Assembly: GCF_002556545.1 (NCBI RefSeq)
Contig: NZ_CP022685.1
Location: 3,224,001-3,288,000 of the forward strand
DNA length: 64,000 nucleotides
Direction of reading: 5' to 3'
Source: Streptomyces formicae
Lineage (GTDB): Bacteria; Actinomycetota; Actinomycetes; Streptomycetales; Streptomycetaceae
Position 1 is the first letter of the stretch. Every line of letters starts with the position of its first letter. Positions 26,004 through 37,602 of this stretch are shown one piece after another. Below the pieces are notes generated by a model, which did no database searches, was not told the origin of the DNA, and saw nothing but the letters and a program-made list of their open reading frames with translations. A program made the translations under genes and the position numbers.

Positions 26004-27482
26004 ATGACCTCGCAACCCTCCCTTGCGAAGGCAGACAGCGGCACCGCATCCCCTGGGGATCCGCAGTCTGGCCACAACGGTGACAACGGTGACGGCCTGC
26101 AAGCGGGTCTCAAGAACCGCCACCTCTCCATGATCGCCATCGGCGGCGTGATCGGCGCGGGGCTCTTCGTCGGCTCCTCCTCCGGCATCGCCGCCGCGGG
26201 GCCCGCGATCCTCATCTCGTACGCCCTCGTCGGCACGATGGTCGTCCTCGTGATGCGGATGCTCGGCGAGATGGCCGCCGCGCGGCCGACCTCCGGCTCC
26301 TTCTCCACCTACGCCGACCAGGCGCTCGGCCGCTGGGCCGGTTTCTCCATCGGCTGGCTCTACTGGTTCTTCTGGGTCGTCGTGCTCGCGGTGGAGGCCA
26401 CCGCGGGTGCCGTCATCCTCAACGGCTGGATACCCGCCGTCCCGCAGTGGGGCTGGGCGCTCATCGTGATGGTGGTGCTCACCGCGACCAACCTCGTGTC
26501 GGTGGGCTCCTACGGCGAGTTCGAGTTCTGGTTCGCCGGGATCAAGGTCGTCGCCATCGGCGGCTTCGTGATCGTCGGCCTTCTCGCCGTCTTCGGCGTG
26601 CTGCCGGGGTCGGACAACCCCGGCGCCGGATTCGCGCACCTCACCGACGCGGGCGGCTTCATGCCCAAGGGCGCGGGCGCCATCCTCACGGGCGTCCTGA
26701 TGGTCGTCTTCTCCTTCATGGGCTCCGAGATCGTGACGCTGGCCGCCGGTGAGTCCGAGGACCCGCAGCGCGCCGTCACCAAGGCGACCAACAGCGTCAT
26801 CTGGCGCATCGGCGTCTTCTACCTGGGCTCGATCTTCGTCGTCATCACGCTGCTCCCGTGGAACGACAAGTCGATCGTCAAGGACGGCAGTTACGTCGCC
26901 GCGCTGAACTCGATCGGCATTCCGCACGCCGGTCAGGTCATGAACGTCATCGTCCTGACCGCCGTGCTCTCCTGCCTCAACTCGGGCCTCTACACCGCGT
27001 CGCGCATGGCCTTCTCGCTCGGCCAGCGCGGCGACGCGCCCAGGGCCTTCGCGCGCACCAACTCCCGGGGCGTGCCGCAGGCCGCGATCCTCGGCTCCGT
27101 CGTCTTCGGCTTCGTCGCCGTCTGGTTCAACTACCAGTGGAAGGACACCGTCTTCGACTTCCTGCTCAACTCCTCGGGCGCGGTGGCCCTGTTCGTCTGG
27201 CTGATGATCTCCTTCACCCAGCTGCGGATGCGCGGCATCATCCTGCGCGAGGAGCCGGAGAAGCTCGTCGTGAAGATGTGGCTCTTCCCGTACCTGACGT
27301 GGGTCACGATCGCGATGATCTCGTTCGTGCTCGTCTACATGCTCACCGACGAGGCCGGGCGCAAGCAGGTGCTCCTCTCGCTCCTCGCGGCCGCGTTCGT
27401 GGTCGTGTTCTCGCTGGTCCGGGAGAGGATCCGGCCCAGGGACGAGGTCGAGGCCGAGGTCACCGAGCAGGTCCGGAGCTAG
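26004..27482 (+). CDS. Amino-acid permease (APC superfamily, GabP/AnsP type), paralogue 1
   Basis: 492 aa, 12 transmembrane helices. Hallmarks: GLKNRHLSMIAIGGVIGAGLFVGS (first helix, shown by family as substrate-binding), MRMLGEMAAARPTSGSF, FMGSEIVTLAAGESEDP, SCLNSGLYTASRM. It imports amino acids or GABA-like compounds by proton symport; substrate not predictable. ATG preceded by AAGGA. Its N-terminal tail is Ser/Gly/Asn rich. A strong terminator follows, so it is monocistronic. Two further paralogues lie 2.4 and 3.9 kb downstream. Confidence 0.92.
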   Translation: MTSQPSLAKADSGTASPGDPQSGHNGDNGDGLQAGLKNRHLSMIAIGGVIGAGLFVGSSSGIAAAGPAILISYALVGTMVVLVMRMLGEMAAARPTSGSFSTYADQALGRWAGFSIGWLYWFFWVVVLAVEATAGAVILNGWIPAVPQWGWALIVMVVLTATNLVSVGSYGEFEFWFAGIKVVAIGGFVIVGLLAVFGVLPGSDNPGAGFAHLTDAGGFMPKGAGAILTGVLMVVFSFMGSEIVTLAAGESEDPQRAVTKATNSVIWRIGVFYLGSIFVVITLLPWNDKSIVKDGSYVAALNSIGIPHAGQVMNVIVLTAVLSCLNSGLYTASRMAFSLGQRGDAPRAFARTNSRGVPQAAILGSVVFGFVAVWFNYQWKDTVFDFLLNSSGAVALFVWLMISFTQLRMRGIILREEPEKLVVKMWLFPYLTWVTIAMISFVLVYMLTDEAGRKQVLLSLLAAAFVVVFSLVRERIRPRDEVEAEVTEQVRS

Positions 27483-27494
27483 CCCTCGGGTCGT

Positions 27495-27537
27495 ACGACG
27501 ACGCCCCCGCGGAGCCCTTCCGCGGGGGCGTCGTCGT
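27495..27537 (+). terminator. Terminator after permease paralogue 1
   Basis: Perfect 19-bp stem beginning ACGACGACGCCCCCGCGGA, 5-nt loop. Confidence 0.85.
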
Positions 27538-27644
27538 GTCCGGGCCGGGAAGCCCGCGCGGGAGCCGGAAAAGTTGACGGCAGGTGTCAGGTTATTGCGG
27601 GATGCTCCTCCGCGTCAGGCACCGCAGCACAACGGAGGCTTCCC

Positions 27645-28973
27645 GTGGACTTCACCGCACAGCGACTCGTGTTCCGGCCCGAGGACGCCGGATACGACGA
27701 GGAGATCGCCGGTTTCCAGACCGGTTTCGCGACGCGGCCCGCGATCGTGTTCGGCGCGCGGAGCACCGACGACGTGGTCGCCGCCGTGTCGTACGCCGCC
27801 GCGCACGCCCTGCCCATCGGCGTGCAGGCCACCGGGCACGGCCTCCCCGCGGCCTGTGAGGGGGGCGTCCTCGTCAGCACGCGCCGGATGGACTCCGTGC
27901 GCGTCGACGCCGCGGCGCGCACCGTGACCCTGGGCGCGGGCGCCACGTGGGGGCAGGTCGCCGAGGCCGCGGCGCCGCACGGGCTGGCCCCGCTGAACGG
28001 CTCGGCGCCCGGCGTGGGCGCCGTGTCGTACACGCTGGGCGGCGGACTGGGCATCCTGAGCCGGGAGTTCGGATACGCGGCCGACCACGTCCGCTCGCTC
28101 GACGTCGTCACCGCGGACGGCACCCCGCGCCACGTCACGGCGGACGGCGAACCCGAGCTGTTCTGGGGGCTCCTCGGCGGCGGCGCGAACCTCGGCGTGG
28201 TCACGGGCCTCGAGATCGGCCTGGTGCCGGTGGCCAGGCTGTACGGCGGGGCGATCGCCTTCGACGGGCGCGCGGGCGAACCGGCCGCCCTGCTGCGCGG
28301 CTACGAGGCGTGGACGCGGACCCTGCCCGACGAGCTGACCTCGTCCTTCTCGGCCCTCGTCTACCCGGACGCGCCGCAGCTCCCGCCGCACCTGCGCGGC
28401 CGCTACCTGGTCTCCGTCCGCGTCGCGTTCACCGGCACGGAGGCCGAGGGCGAGCGTCTGGTGGCGCCGCTGCGGGAGCTCGGCGACGCGGTGTCGGACA
28501 CGCTGCGGGAGATGCCGTACGCCGAGAGCCACACCATCCACAGCGACCCGGACTTCCCGCACGCGTACTACGGGGACAGCGTGGTCCTGAGCGCTCTCGA
28601 CGTCGCGGCGGCCGGTGAACTGCTCGCCCTGACGGGGCCCGCGGCGGACGCGATGCACGTCGTCCAGGTCAACCAGCTGGGCGGGGCCCTCGCGAGGCCC
28701 GCGGCGAACGCGGTGCCCTTCCGCGACGCGGGCTGGCTGATCCGGATCCTGTCGCCGCTCGACGGCACGGACGTCACGGCCGCGCGGGCCGTGCACGCGC
28801 AGGCGTTCGGACTCGTGGCGCACGAGGCCGTCGGGCGCTCGCTCAACTTCGCCTTCGGCGGCGGGGACAGGCCCGAGGGGCTCTACGACCCGCACACGCG
28901 GAAGAGGCTCGCCGAGCTGAAGGCCACGTACGACCCGGCGAACCTCTTCAGGCGGAACTACGACGTCAGTTGA
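27645..28973 (+). CDS. FAD-linked oxidoreductase, PCMH plus BBE domains
   Basis: 442 aa, berberine-bridge-enzyme-like flavoprotein. The FAD-binding PCMH domain covers about 30-210 (VVAAVSYAAAHALPIGVQATGHG, LNGSAPGVGAVSYTLGGGLGILSREFG). Its histidine in ATGHG is the site of 8-alpha FAD attachment in relatives; the second attachment cysteine motif is not evident. The C-terminal BBE motif is YDPANLFRRN. No signal peptide, so cytoplasmic. Substrate unknown (family oxidises sugars, alkaloids and polyketides). GTG start at 27645 with GGAGG upstream. Confidence 0.87.
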   Translation: MDFTAQRLVFRPEDAGYDEEIAGFQTGFATRPAIVFGARSTDDVVAAVSYAAAHALPIGVQATGHGLPAACEGGVLVSTRRMDSVRVDAAARTVTLGAGATWGQVAEAAAPHGLAPLNGSAPGVGAVSYTLGGGLGILSREFGYAADHVRSLDVVTADGTPRHVTADGEPELFWGLLGGGANLGVVTGLEIGLVPVARLYGGAIAFDGRAGEPAALLRGYEAWTRTLPDELTSSFSALVYPDAPQLPPHLRGRYLVSVRVAFTGTEAEGERLVAPLRELGDAVSDTLREMPYAESHTIHSDPDFPHAYYGDSVVLSALDVAAAGELLALTGPAADAMHVVQVNQLGGALARPAANAVPFRDAGWLIRILSPLDGTDVTAARAVHAQAFGLVAHEAVGRSLNFAFGGGDRPEGLYDPHTRKRLAELKATYDPANLFRRNYDVS

Positions 28974-29000
28974 GCGGCTGAGCGCGGGACGCCGGGCGGC

Positions 29001-29579
29001 TCAGCGGTCGAGGAACTTCCACGCCGTGGGCAGCGCGCCCATCGCAAGCGCGGCCTTGAGGGCGTCGCCGATCAGGAAGGGCGTAAGCCCGGCGGCGACG
29101 GCCTGGGTCATCGACATGCCGGTGGCGGCGGCCAGGTAGGGGACGCCGACCGCGTAGATGATCGCGGAGCCGAGCACCATCGTGCCCGCCGTGCGCAGCA
29201 CGGAGCGGTCACCGCCGCGGCGGGCCAGGGCGCCGGTCACGGTGGCGGCGAGCAGCATGCCGAGGACGTAGCCGAGGGACGGCGCGGCGACGCCGGAGCC
29301 CGCCTCGGCGAACCACGGCATGCCCGCCATGCCCACCAGGGCGTACACGGCGAGCGAGAGGAAGCCCCTGCGGGCGCCGAGCGCGGTGCCCACGAGCAGC
29401 GCGGCGAAGGTCTGCCCGGTCACCGGCACCGGGGAGCCCGGCACGGGCACCGCGATCTGGGCGGCGATCCCGGTGAGCGCGGCGCCGCCGAGCACGAGGG
29501 CGGCGTCCTTCACGCGGGACGACGGGAGCAGGTCGGCGAGGACCTGGCCGGGGCGGGTGTGGGCGGCGGCGATGCTCAT
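29001..29579 (-). CDS. bioY: Biotin transporter S-component BioY
   Basis: 192 aa, six hydrophobic segments. Typical BioY features: PGSPVPVTGQTFAALLVGTALGARRG, GLPWF-like GMPWFAEAGSG, GYVLGMLLAA and the final GDALKAALAMGALPTAWK. Captures biotin; works alone or with the shared EcfAT module, which is not nearby. A perfect inverted repeat lies just upstream and may be its operator. Convergent with the FAD oxidoreductase gene (27-bp gap). Confidence 0.94.
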   Translation of the reverse strand: MSIAAAHTRPGQVLADLLPSSRVKDAALVLGGAALTGIAAQIAVPVPGSPVPVTGQTFAALLVGTALGARRGFLSLAVYALVGMAGMPWFAEAGSGVAAPSLGYVLGMLLAATVTGALARRGGDRSVLRTAGTMVLGSAIIYAVGVPYLAAATGMSMTQAVAAGLTPFLIGDALKAALAMGALPTAWKFLDR

Positions 29580-29599
29580 CGGGACTCCGCTGGGACGAG

Positions 29600-29617
29600 G
29601 GCAGGTTGGGACCTGCC
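29600..29617. promoter_or_regulatory. Inverted repeat GGCAGGT-TGGG-ACCTGCC upstream of bioY
   Basis: Perfect 7-bp arms, 21-38 bp before the bioY start codon, close to a possible -10 (GATAGC). Candidate biotin-responsive operator; no bound regulator is known to me. The rest of the 274-bp gap to permease paralogue 2 shows nothing else convincing. Confidence 0.45.
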
Positions 29618-29853
29618 GACGCTATCCCAGGCGGGCGCGGCGCGACACGGTCTCCGGCCGACAAGCCGGGGGCGGGGCCTTGGTGGGCTCCGCACAAAGG
29701 GACCGCTGTACACCTCGGCGGGCGTGATGCTCGTCACTGAGGTCGGCGGGCAGGTGCCCCGTTTTGCGCGAAGGGCTGCCACGCGGGGAGACTGTAGGTT
29801 CCTGCCAAAGCTTCGCCGGAGCTTTGCTGAGCCCGAGAGCAGCACTGAGCACC

Positions 29854-31266
29854 ATGCACGAGCCCGAAACCGTCGCGGCCGCCACGGCCACGCCCCTCGG
29901 GGAAGAGAACGAACCGCTGTCCGGCGGCCTCAAGCAGCGCCACCTCACCATGCTCGGCCTCGGCGGGGTCATCGGAGCCGGGCTCTTCGTCGGTTCCGGC
30001 GCGGGGATCGCCGTCGCCGGACCCGGCATCGTCGTGTCGTACCTGATCGCGGGCGCGCTCGCGATGTGCGTGATGCGGATGCTCGGCGAGATGTCCGCGG
30101 CGATGCCCGCTTCCGGATCCTTCTCGGTGCACGCGGAGCGCGCGCTCGGCCGCTGGGCCGGGTTCAGCGTCGGCTGGCTCTACTGGTTCCTGCTCGTGGT
30201 CGTGCTCGCCGTGGAGGCGACGGGGGCCGCGCAGATCGCCAACGGGTGGGCGCCGGGCGTCCCCCAGTGGGCCTGGGTGCTGATCTTCATGCTGGTCTTC
30301 ACCGGCGCCAACCTGGCCGCGGTGAAGAACTTCGGCGAGTTCGAGTTCTGGTTCGCGACCCTGAAGGTCTGCGCGATCGTCGCGTTCCTGGTGCTCGGTC
30401 TGCTCGCGGTCTTCGGCGTGCTGCCGGACACGGACCCGGTCGGCTTCACCCACCTCACCGGTGACGGGGGCTTCCTGCCGCACGGCTGGTCGGGCGTGAT
30501 CTCCGGGGTGCTCGCCGTCGTCTTCGCGTTCGGTGGCCTGGAGGTCGTCACGATCGCGGCCGCCGAGTCCGACGACCCGGTGCGTTCGGTGGCCCGCGCG
30601 GTGCGCAGCGCCGTCTACCGCATCCTCTTCTTCTACGTCGGGTCGATGCTGGTCATCGTGACGGTGCTGCCGTGGACGGCGCAGAAGGCGGGCATCAGTC
30701 CGTACGTCACCGTGCTCGACTCGATCGGGGTGCCGTCCGCCGGGACGATCATGAACATCGTGGTGTTCGTGGCGCTGCTCTCGGCGCTCAACGCCAACCT
30801 CTACGGCTCCTCCCGGATGATCTTCTCGCTCGCCGAGCGCGGCGAGGCCCCGAGGTCCCTGCTGAAGGTGGCGGGCGGCGGCGTGCCGCGCCGCGCGGTG
30901 CTCGCCTCGGTGGCCTTCGGCTTCGTGTCGGTCGTGCTCAATCTGAAGTGGCCCGACTCGGTCTTCCTCTACATGCTCAACGCGGTCGGCGCGGTGCTCC
31001 TGTTCGTCTGGGCGCTGATCGCCGTCTCCCAGCTGCGCCTCCGTCGGCGCATCGAGCGCGAGGCGCCGGAGCGGCTCGTGCTGCGGATGTGGGCGTTCCC
31101 CTATCTGACGTGGGCGGCGCTCGCGGCGATGGCCGCCGTGCTCGGTCTGATGGTGACGGACGACGGGGCGCGGCCGCAGTTGCTGTGGTCGGCGGGCGCG
31201 ACGGGGCTCGTGCTCGCGATCGCGGGGCTGCGGGAGTGGCGCCAGAGAAACGTGAACCGCGCGTGA
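29854..31266 (+). CDS. Amino-acid permease (APC superfamily), paralogue 2
   Basis: 470 aa, 12 transmembrane helices. Conserved starts GGLKQRHLTMLGLGGVIGAGLF, MRMLGEMSAAMPASGSF, FGGLEVVTIAAAESDDP, SALNANLYGSSRM. Closer to paralogue 3 than to paralogue 1 in the FGEFEFWFATLKV and GLEVVTIAAAES segments. The ATG at 29854 gives a family-like N-terminus, but its ribosome site is weak; an upstream TTG frame exists and was not used. 135 bp before paralogue 3, possibly co-transcribed. Confidence 0.9.
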   Translation: MHEPETVAAATATPLGEENEPLSGGLKQRHLTMLGLGGVIGAGLFVGSGAGIAVAGPGIVVSYLIAGALAMCVMRMLGEMSAAMPASGSFSVHAERALGRWAGFSVGWLYWFLLVVVLAVEATGAAQIANGWAPGVPQWAWVLIFMLVFTGANLAAVKNFGEFEFWFATLKVCAIVAFLVLGLLAVFGVLPDTDPVGFTHLTGDGGFLPHGWSGVISGVLAVVFAFGGLEVVTIAAAESDDPVRSVARAVRSAVYRILFFYVGSMLVIVTVLPWTAQKAGISPYVTVLDSIGVPSAGTIMNIVVFVALLSALNANLYGSSRMIFSLAERGEAPRSLLKVAGGGVPRRAVLASVAFGFVSVVLNLKWPDSVFLYMLNAVGAVLLFVWALIAVSQLRLRRRIEREAPERLVLRMWAFPYLTWAALAAMAAVLGLMVTDDGARPQLLWSAGATGLVLAIAGLREWRQRNVNRA

Positions 31267-31401
31267 ACTTGTCGTGCTCATTTCTTCACGAAGTGTGAGC
31301 GTCGTGTCCGTATAGCGGTCAGCTGTTCCCTGTCACCGGTACCGGACCTCAGACTGTGGGCCGCTCGCTCCCCCGTCTCGGCTACTGAACAGGGCACGCC
31401 C

Positions 31402-32832
31402 ATGTCTCGGACGTCCACCCCGCAGGACCCAGCACCCGACGCAGCACCCGACGCGGCCCCCAAGGCCGACTCCCCCTTGGTGCACGGCCTCAAGCAGCGG
31501 CACCTCTCCATGATCGCCCTCGGCGGCGTGATCGGGGCGGGCCTCTTCGTCGGCTCCGGGGCGGGCATCGCGGCCGCAGGGCCCTCGATCGTCCTCGCCT
31601 ACGCGATATCCGGCGCGCTCGTCATGCTCGTGATGCGCATGCTGGGCGAGATGTCGGCGGCGAACCCCGCGTCAGGGTCCTTCTCCGTGCACGCCGAGCG
31701 GGCGATCGGCCCCTGGGCGGGCTTCACCGCGGGCTGGGGCTTCTGGTTCCTGCTCTGCGTCGCCGTCGGCCTCGAAGGCATCGGCGCCGCGAAGATCATG
31801 GTGGGCTGGTTCCCCGACAGCCCCGAGTGGGCCTGGGTGGCCCTCTTCATGCTGGTGTTCTGCGGCGCCAACCTGACGGCCGTGAAGAACTTCGGCGAGT
31901 TCGAGTTCTGGTTCGCCGCCCTCAAGGTCGGCGCCATCACGCTCTTCCTCGGCATCGGCGTCCTCGCGATCCTCGGCATCCTGCCGGGATCCGACGCGTC
32001 GGCGCCCGGCACCGACAACCTCACCGGCGTCGGCGGCTTCATGCCGAACGGCACCGACGGCCTGATCATCGGCCTCCTCGCGTCGGTCTTCGCGTACGGC
32101 GGTCTGGAGACCGTCACGATCGCCGCCGCCGAGTCCGAGAACCCGGTCAAGTCCGTGGCCAAGGCCGTGCGCACCGCGATGTGGCGCATCGCCCTCTTCT
32201 ACGTGGGCTCGATGCTGGTCGTCGTCACGCTGCTGCCCTGGGACGACAAGGAGGTCGTCGCGAAGGGCCCGTACGTCGCCACGCTCGACCACCTCGGCAT
32301 CCCCGGCGCGGGTCAGATCATGAACGTCATCGTCCTGATCGCCCTGCTCTCCGCGATGAACGCCAACATCTACGGCGCGTCGCGCATGTCGTACTCGCTG
32401 ATCCACCGCGGCATGGGCCCCAAGGCGCTCGGCAAGGTCTCGGGCGGCGTGCCGCGCTACGCGGTGCTCGCGTCCTCGGTCTTCGGCTTCGTCTGCGTGC
32501 TGCTCAGCTACTGGCGCCCCGACGACGTCTTCCCCTGGCTGCTCAACATGATCGGCGCGATGATCCTGGTCGTCTGGATCTTCATCGCCGCCTCGCAGCT
32601 GATCCTGCGCCGCAGGACGGAGCGCGAGGAGCCGGAGAAGCTGGTCATCAAGATGTGGGCGTACCCCTTCCTGACCTGGGTGGCGCTGGCCGCGATGGCG
32701 TACGTGTTCTACCTGATGACGGAGCAGCCCGACACTCGCAAGCAGTTGCTCGCCACGGGTGCGCTGACGCTGGCGCTCGCCGTGATCGGGATCGTGCGGC
32801 AGAAGGTCGCGGAGAAGCGGGCGGCGCTCTAA
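31402..32832 (+). CDS. Amino-acid permease (APC superfamily), paralogue 3
   Basis: 476 aa, 12 helices. GLKQRHLSMIALGGVIGAGLFVGSG, MRMLGEMSAANPASGSF, YGGLETVTIAAAESENP, SAMNANIYGASRM. The N-terminus has a duplicated APDAAPDAAPKAD run. Followed by a strong terminator ahead of sodF. Substrate unknown; the three copies probably differ in specificity, judging from changes in the helix after FWFLL(C/V)V. Confidence 0.92.
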   Translation: MSRTSTPQDPAPDAAPDAAPKADSPLVHGLKQRHLSMIALGGVIGAGLFVGSGAGIAAAGPSIVLAYAISGALVMLVMRMLGEMSAANPASGSFSVHAERAIGPWAGFTAGWGFWFLLCVAVGLEGIGAAKIMVGWFPDSPEWAWVALFMLVFCGANLTAVKNFGEFEFWFAALKVGAITLFLGIGVLAILGILPGSDASAPGTDNLTGVGGFMPNGTDGLIIGLLASVFAYGGLETVTIAAAESENPVKSVAKAVRTAMWRIALFYVGSMLVVVTLLPWDDKEVVAKGPYVATLDHLGIPGAGQIMNVIVLIALLSAMNANIYGASRMSYSLIHRGMGPKALGKVSGGVPRYAVLASSVFGFVCVLLSYWRPDDVFPWLLNMIGAMILVVWIFIAASQLILRRRTEREEPEKLVIKMWAYPFLTWVALAAMAYVFYLMTEQPDTRKQLLATGALTLALAVIGIVRQKVAEKRAAL

Positions 32833-32851
32833 CGCCCGCTGCCCGACCTGG

Positions 32852-32883
32852 AGGAGCCCCGGACCATCTGGTCCGGGGCTCCT
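32852..32883 (+). terminator. Terminator after permease paralogue 3
   Basis: 15-bp stem AGGAGCCCCGGACCA/TGGTCCGGGGCTCCT with a 2-base apex, followed by a T-rich run. Confidence 0.85.
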
Positions 32884-32976
32884 TGTCGTTCTCGCTTTCT
32901 CGTTCCCGCTTATTCCCGTGCGGACCTAGGACGAAGGGCTGATCAACTTCTCGCGCATCCTGCTGCTAGCCTGCAC

Positions 32977-32993
32977 TTGCGAATGAGTTGCAA
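32977..32993. promoter_or_regulatory. Nur box of sodF
   Basis: TTGCGA-ATGAG-TTGCAA matches the Nur operator form tTGCaA-N5-ttGCAA with a single change. Lies 55-71 bp upstream of the sodF start codon, just after a TAGCCT that could be the -10. Nur represses sodF when nickel is plentiful and the Ni-SOD is used instead. Confidence 0.75.
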
Positions 32994-33047
32994 TAACTTG
33001 GGCAACGCAGCGCACTACAGCAGAGCAGCAGTCGGAGGGCTCGGATC

Positions 33048-33698
33048 ATGGCCATTTACACGCTTCCTGAACTTCCGTACGACTACGCGGCGCTCGAACC
33101 GGTCATCAACCCCCAGATCATCGAGCTGCACCACGACAAGCACCACGCGGCGTACGTGAAGGGCGCGAACGACACCCTTGAGCAGCTGGAGGAGGCGCGC
33201 GACAAGGAATCGTGGGGCGCCATCAACGGCCTGGAGAAGAACCTGGCCTTCCACCTCTCCGGCCACATCCTGCACAGCATTTACTGGCACAACATGAACA
33301 GCCCGAAGGACGGTGGCGGCGGCGAGCCGCTGGCCGCCGACGGCGTCGGTGACCTGGCGGACGCGATCACCGAGTCCTTCGGCTCCTTCGCCAAGTTCAA
33401 GGCCCAGCTGACCAAGGCGTCGGCGACCACGCAGGGTTCCGGCTGGGGCGTGCTCGCCTACGAGCCGCTCAGCAACCGCCTCATCGTCGAGCAGGTCTAC
33501 GACCACCAGGGCAACATCGGCCAGGGCTCGACGCCGATCCTGGTCTTCGACGCCTGGGAGCACGCCTTCTACCTGCAGTACAAGAACCAGAAGGTCGACT
33601 TCATCGAGGCCATGTGGCAGGTCGTCAACTGGCAGGACGTGGCCAAGCGTTACGCGGCCGCGAAGGAGCGGGTCAACAGCCTCCTGCTGGCCCCGTGA
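33048..33698 (+). CDS. sodF: Superoxide dismutase, Fe/Mn family (SodF)
   Basis: Converts superoxide to peroxide and oxygen in the cytoplasm. 216 aa. Metal ligands: His28 in ELHHDKHH, the histidine in [12 protein letters not shown], and Asp and His in [13 protein letters not shown]. Starts [17 protein letters not shown] as in Streptomyces FeSODs. GGAGGG precedes the ATG. A Nur-type operator lies upstream, implying use when nickel is short. Flanked by terminators on both sides, so monocistronic. Confidence 0.97.
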   Translation: MAIYTLPELPYDYAALEPVINPQIIELHHDKHHAAYVKGANDTLEQLEEARDKESWGAINGLEKNLAFHLSGHILHSIYWHNMNSPKDGGGGEPLAADGVGDLADAITESFGSFAKFKAQLTKASATTQGSGWGVLAYEPLSNRLIVEQVYDHQGNIGQGSTPILVFDAWEHAFYLQYKNQKVDFIEAMWQVVNWQDVAKRYAAAKERVNSLLLAP

Positions 33699-33790
33699 GC
33701 CACGGCTGTCAGCCGCTCCCCCGGTGACAGCCGTCCAACGTCCTGCCTCGTGATCGTCTTCTCAACCTTCATCGAGGCGGGCGGATAGAG

Positions 33791-33829
33791 GAAAGGCCCC
33801 CGTGAGGACATGACTCACGGGGGCCTTTC
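33791..33829 (+). terminator. sodF terminator
   Basis: Perfect 16-bp stem GAAAGGCCCCCGTGAG and complement, 7-nt loop. Confidence 0.85.
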
Positions 33830-33860
33830 GGTATGCGGGGTTCCGGGGGACGGTGGCGCC

Positions 33861-34067
33861 ATGACGGACCCGTCGAAACGCTGCCTCAATTGCGCCGACA
33901 GCTTCCAGAACTTCCAGCGGCCCGAGGGAGGCGCGCTGGACTTCGTCGTCGCCCGAGTGGGGCTCGCGGACTCCGGCAAGTACTGGCGGTGCGGCCGCTC
34001 CGGCTGCCGACGCGTGCAGAACTACTTCAACTACCGGGACGGTTTCGACCTGCCCCCGCCGCCGTGA
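33861..34067 (+). CDS. Small zinc-ribbon-like protein
   Basis: 68 aa, function unknown. Two cysteine pairs, CLNC near residue 8 and CGRSGC near 43-48, separated by about 33 residues, look like a zinc-ribbon knuckle pair. No membrane segment. ATG at 33861. Lies between sodF and the oxidoreductase gene; stops 3 bp from the latter's stop (convergent). Likely metal-binding; anything more is guesswork. Confidence 0.65.
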   Translation: MTDPSKRCLNCADSFQNFQRPEGGALDFVVARVGLADSGKYWRCGRSGCRRVQNYFNYRDGFDLPPPP

Positions 34068-34070
34068 GCC

Positions 34071-34718
34071 TCAGTCGAAAATCGGGCCCTGCGTCCGCGT
34101 CCGCTTGATCTCGTAGAAGCCCGGCGTGGACGCCACGAGCAGCGTGCCGTCCCACAGCTTCGCCGCGGCCTCGCCCTTGGGGGCCGGGGTGACGACGGGG
34201 CCGAAGAAGGCGATCTGCTCGCCGTCCGCGCCGGGGACCGCGATGACGGGCGTGCCGACGTCCTGGCCGACCAGGTCGATGCCCTCCTTGTGGGAGGCGC
34301 GCAGCTCGGTGTCGTAGGTGTCCTTGCGCGCGTACTGGATGAGGTCGGCGGGCAGGCCCACCTCTTCCAGGGCACCGGCGATGCTCTCGTCGCTCACGCC
34401 CTGGCCGCGGTTGTGGATGCGGGTGCCGAGCGCGGTGTAGAGCTTGCCGAGGACCTCCTCACCGTGCAGTTCCCGCGCGGCGATGGCAACCCGGACCGGG
34501 CCCCAGGACTTGCCGCCGGGGAGCATGTTCTCGCGGTACGCCTCGGGGAGCTCGTCGAGCTTGTCCTCGTTCAGCACGCCGAGGCTCATCACGTGCCAGC
34601 GGACCTCGATGTCGCGGACCTTCTCCACCTCGAGCATCCAGCGCGAGGTCATCCACGCCCAGGGGCACAGCGGGTCGAACCAGAAGTCGACGGGGGTCTT
34701 GCTGCCGTTCTCGGACAT
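34071..34718 (-). CDS. DsbA-family, Rv2466c-like mycothiol-linked oxidoreductase
   Basis: 215 aa from ATG at 34718 (GGGAGA upstream). It tracks M. tuberculosis Rv2466c closely: DFWFDPLCPW at the start, SRWMLEVEKVRDIEV, HVMSLGVLNED, WGPVRVAIAA, DVGTPVIAVPG with the cis-proline, FFGPVVTPAP and the KRTRTQGP tail. Rv2466c is a mycothiol/mycoredoxin-dependent nitroreductase of the DsbA fold. Here the active site is Cys18-Pro-Trp-Ala21: the resolving cysteine of the CPWC motif is Ala, so a monothiol mechanism is expected. Cytoplasmic, no signal peptide. Confidence 0.9.
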   Translation of the reverse strand: MSENGSKTPVDFWFDPLCPWAWMTSRWMLEVEKVRDIEVRWHVMSLGVLNEDKLDELPEAYRENMLPGGKSWGPVRVAIAARELHGEEVLGKLYTALGTRIHNRGQGVSDESIAGALEEVGLPADLIQYARKDTYDTELRASHKEGIDLVGQDVGTPVIAVPGADGEQIAFFGPVVTPAPKGEAAAKLWDGTLLVASTPGFYEIKRTRTQGPIFD

Positions 34719-34862
34719 GTCTCTCCCTAGGGAATCCGTTCGCATCTGGCCGGGAAAACGTCAGTGGCGCACCAGGGCATTCCCGGATGTCGGCCGAGGA
34801 CGGCACATGCGAGGATCGTAGACATTCGTACGAGTCATGCGAGTCACAAGGGAGTGCCGCCC

Positions 34863-37436
<2,574 letters not shown>

Positions 37437-37447
37437 CGTTCTGGCGT

Positions 37448-37479
37448 GAACCGGTCCGCCGCCCGCGGCGGACCGGTTC
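37448..37479 (+). terminator. pepN copy 1 terminator
   Basis: 15-bp stem GAACCGGTCCGCCGC and its complement with a 2-nt apex, 11 bp after the stop. Confidence 0.85.
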
Positions 37480-37602
37480 CTACGCCGAAGCCCTGTTTCA
37501 TCGGCAGTCGAACATCCGTACTTTAGGGCGAGCTTGTCCGGGTTTGTCGACGGGCGTGTAACAGCGGTTAGCGGGGGCACCGGCCGCGGGAACGACCGCT
37601 TC

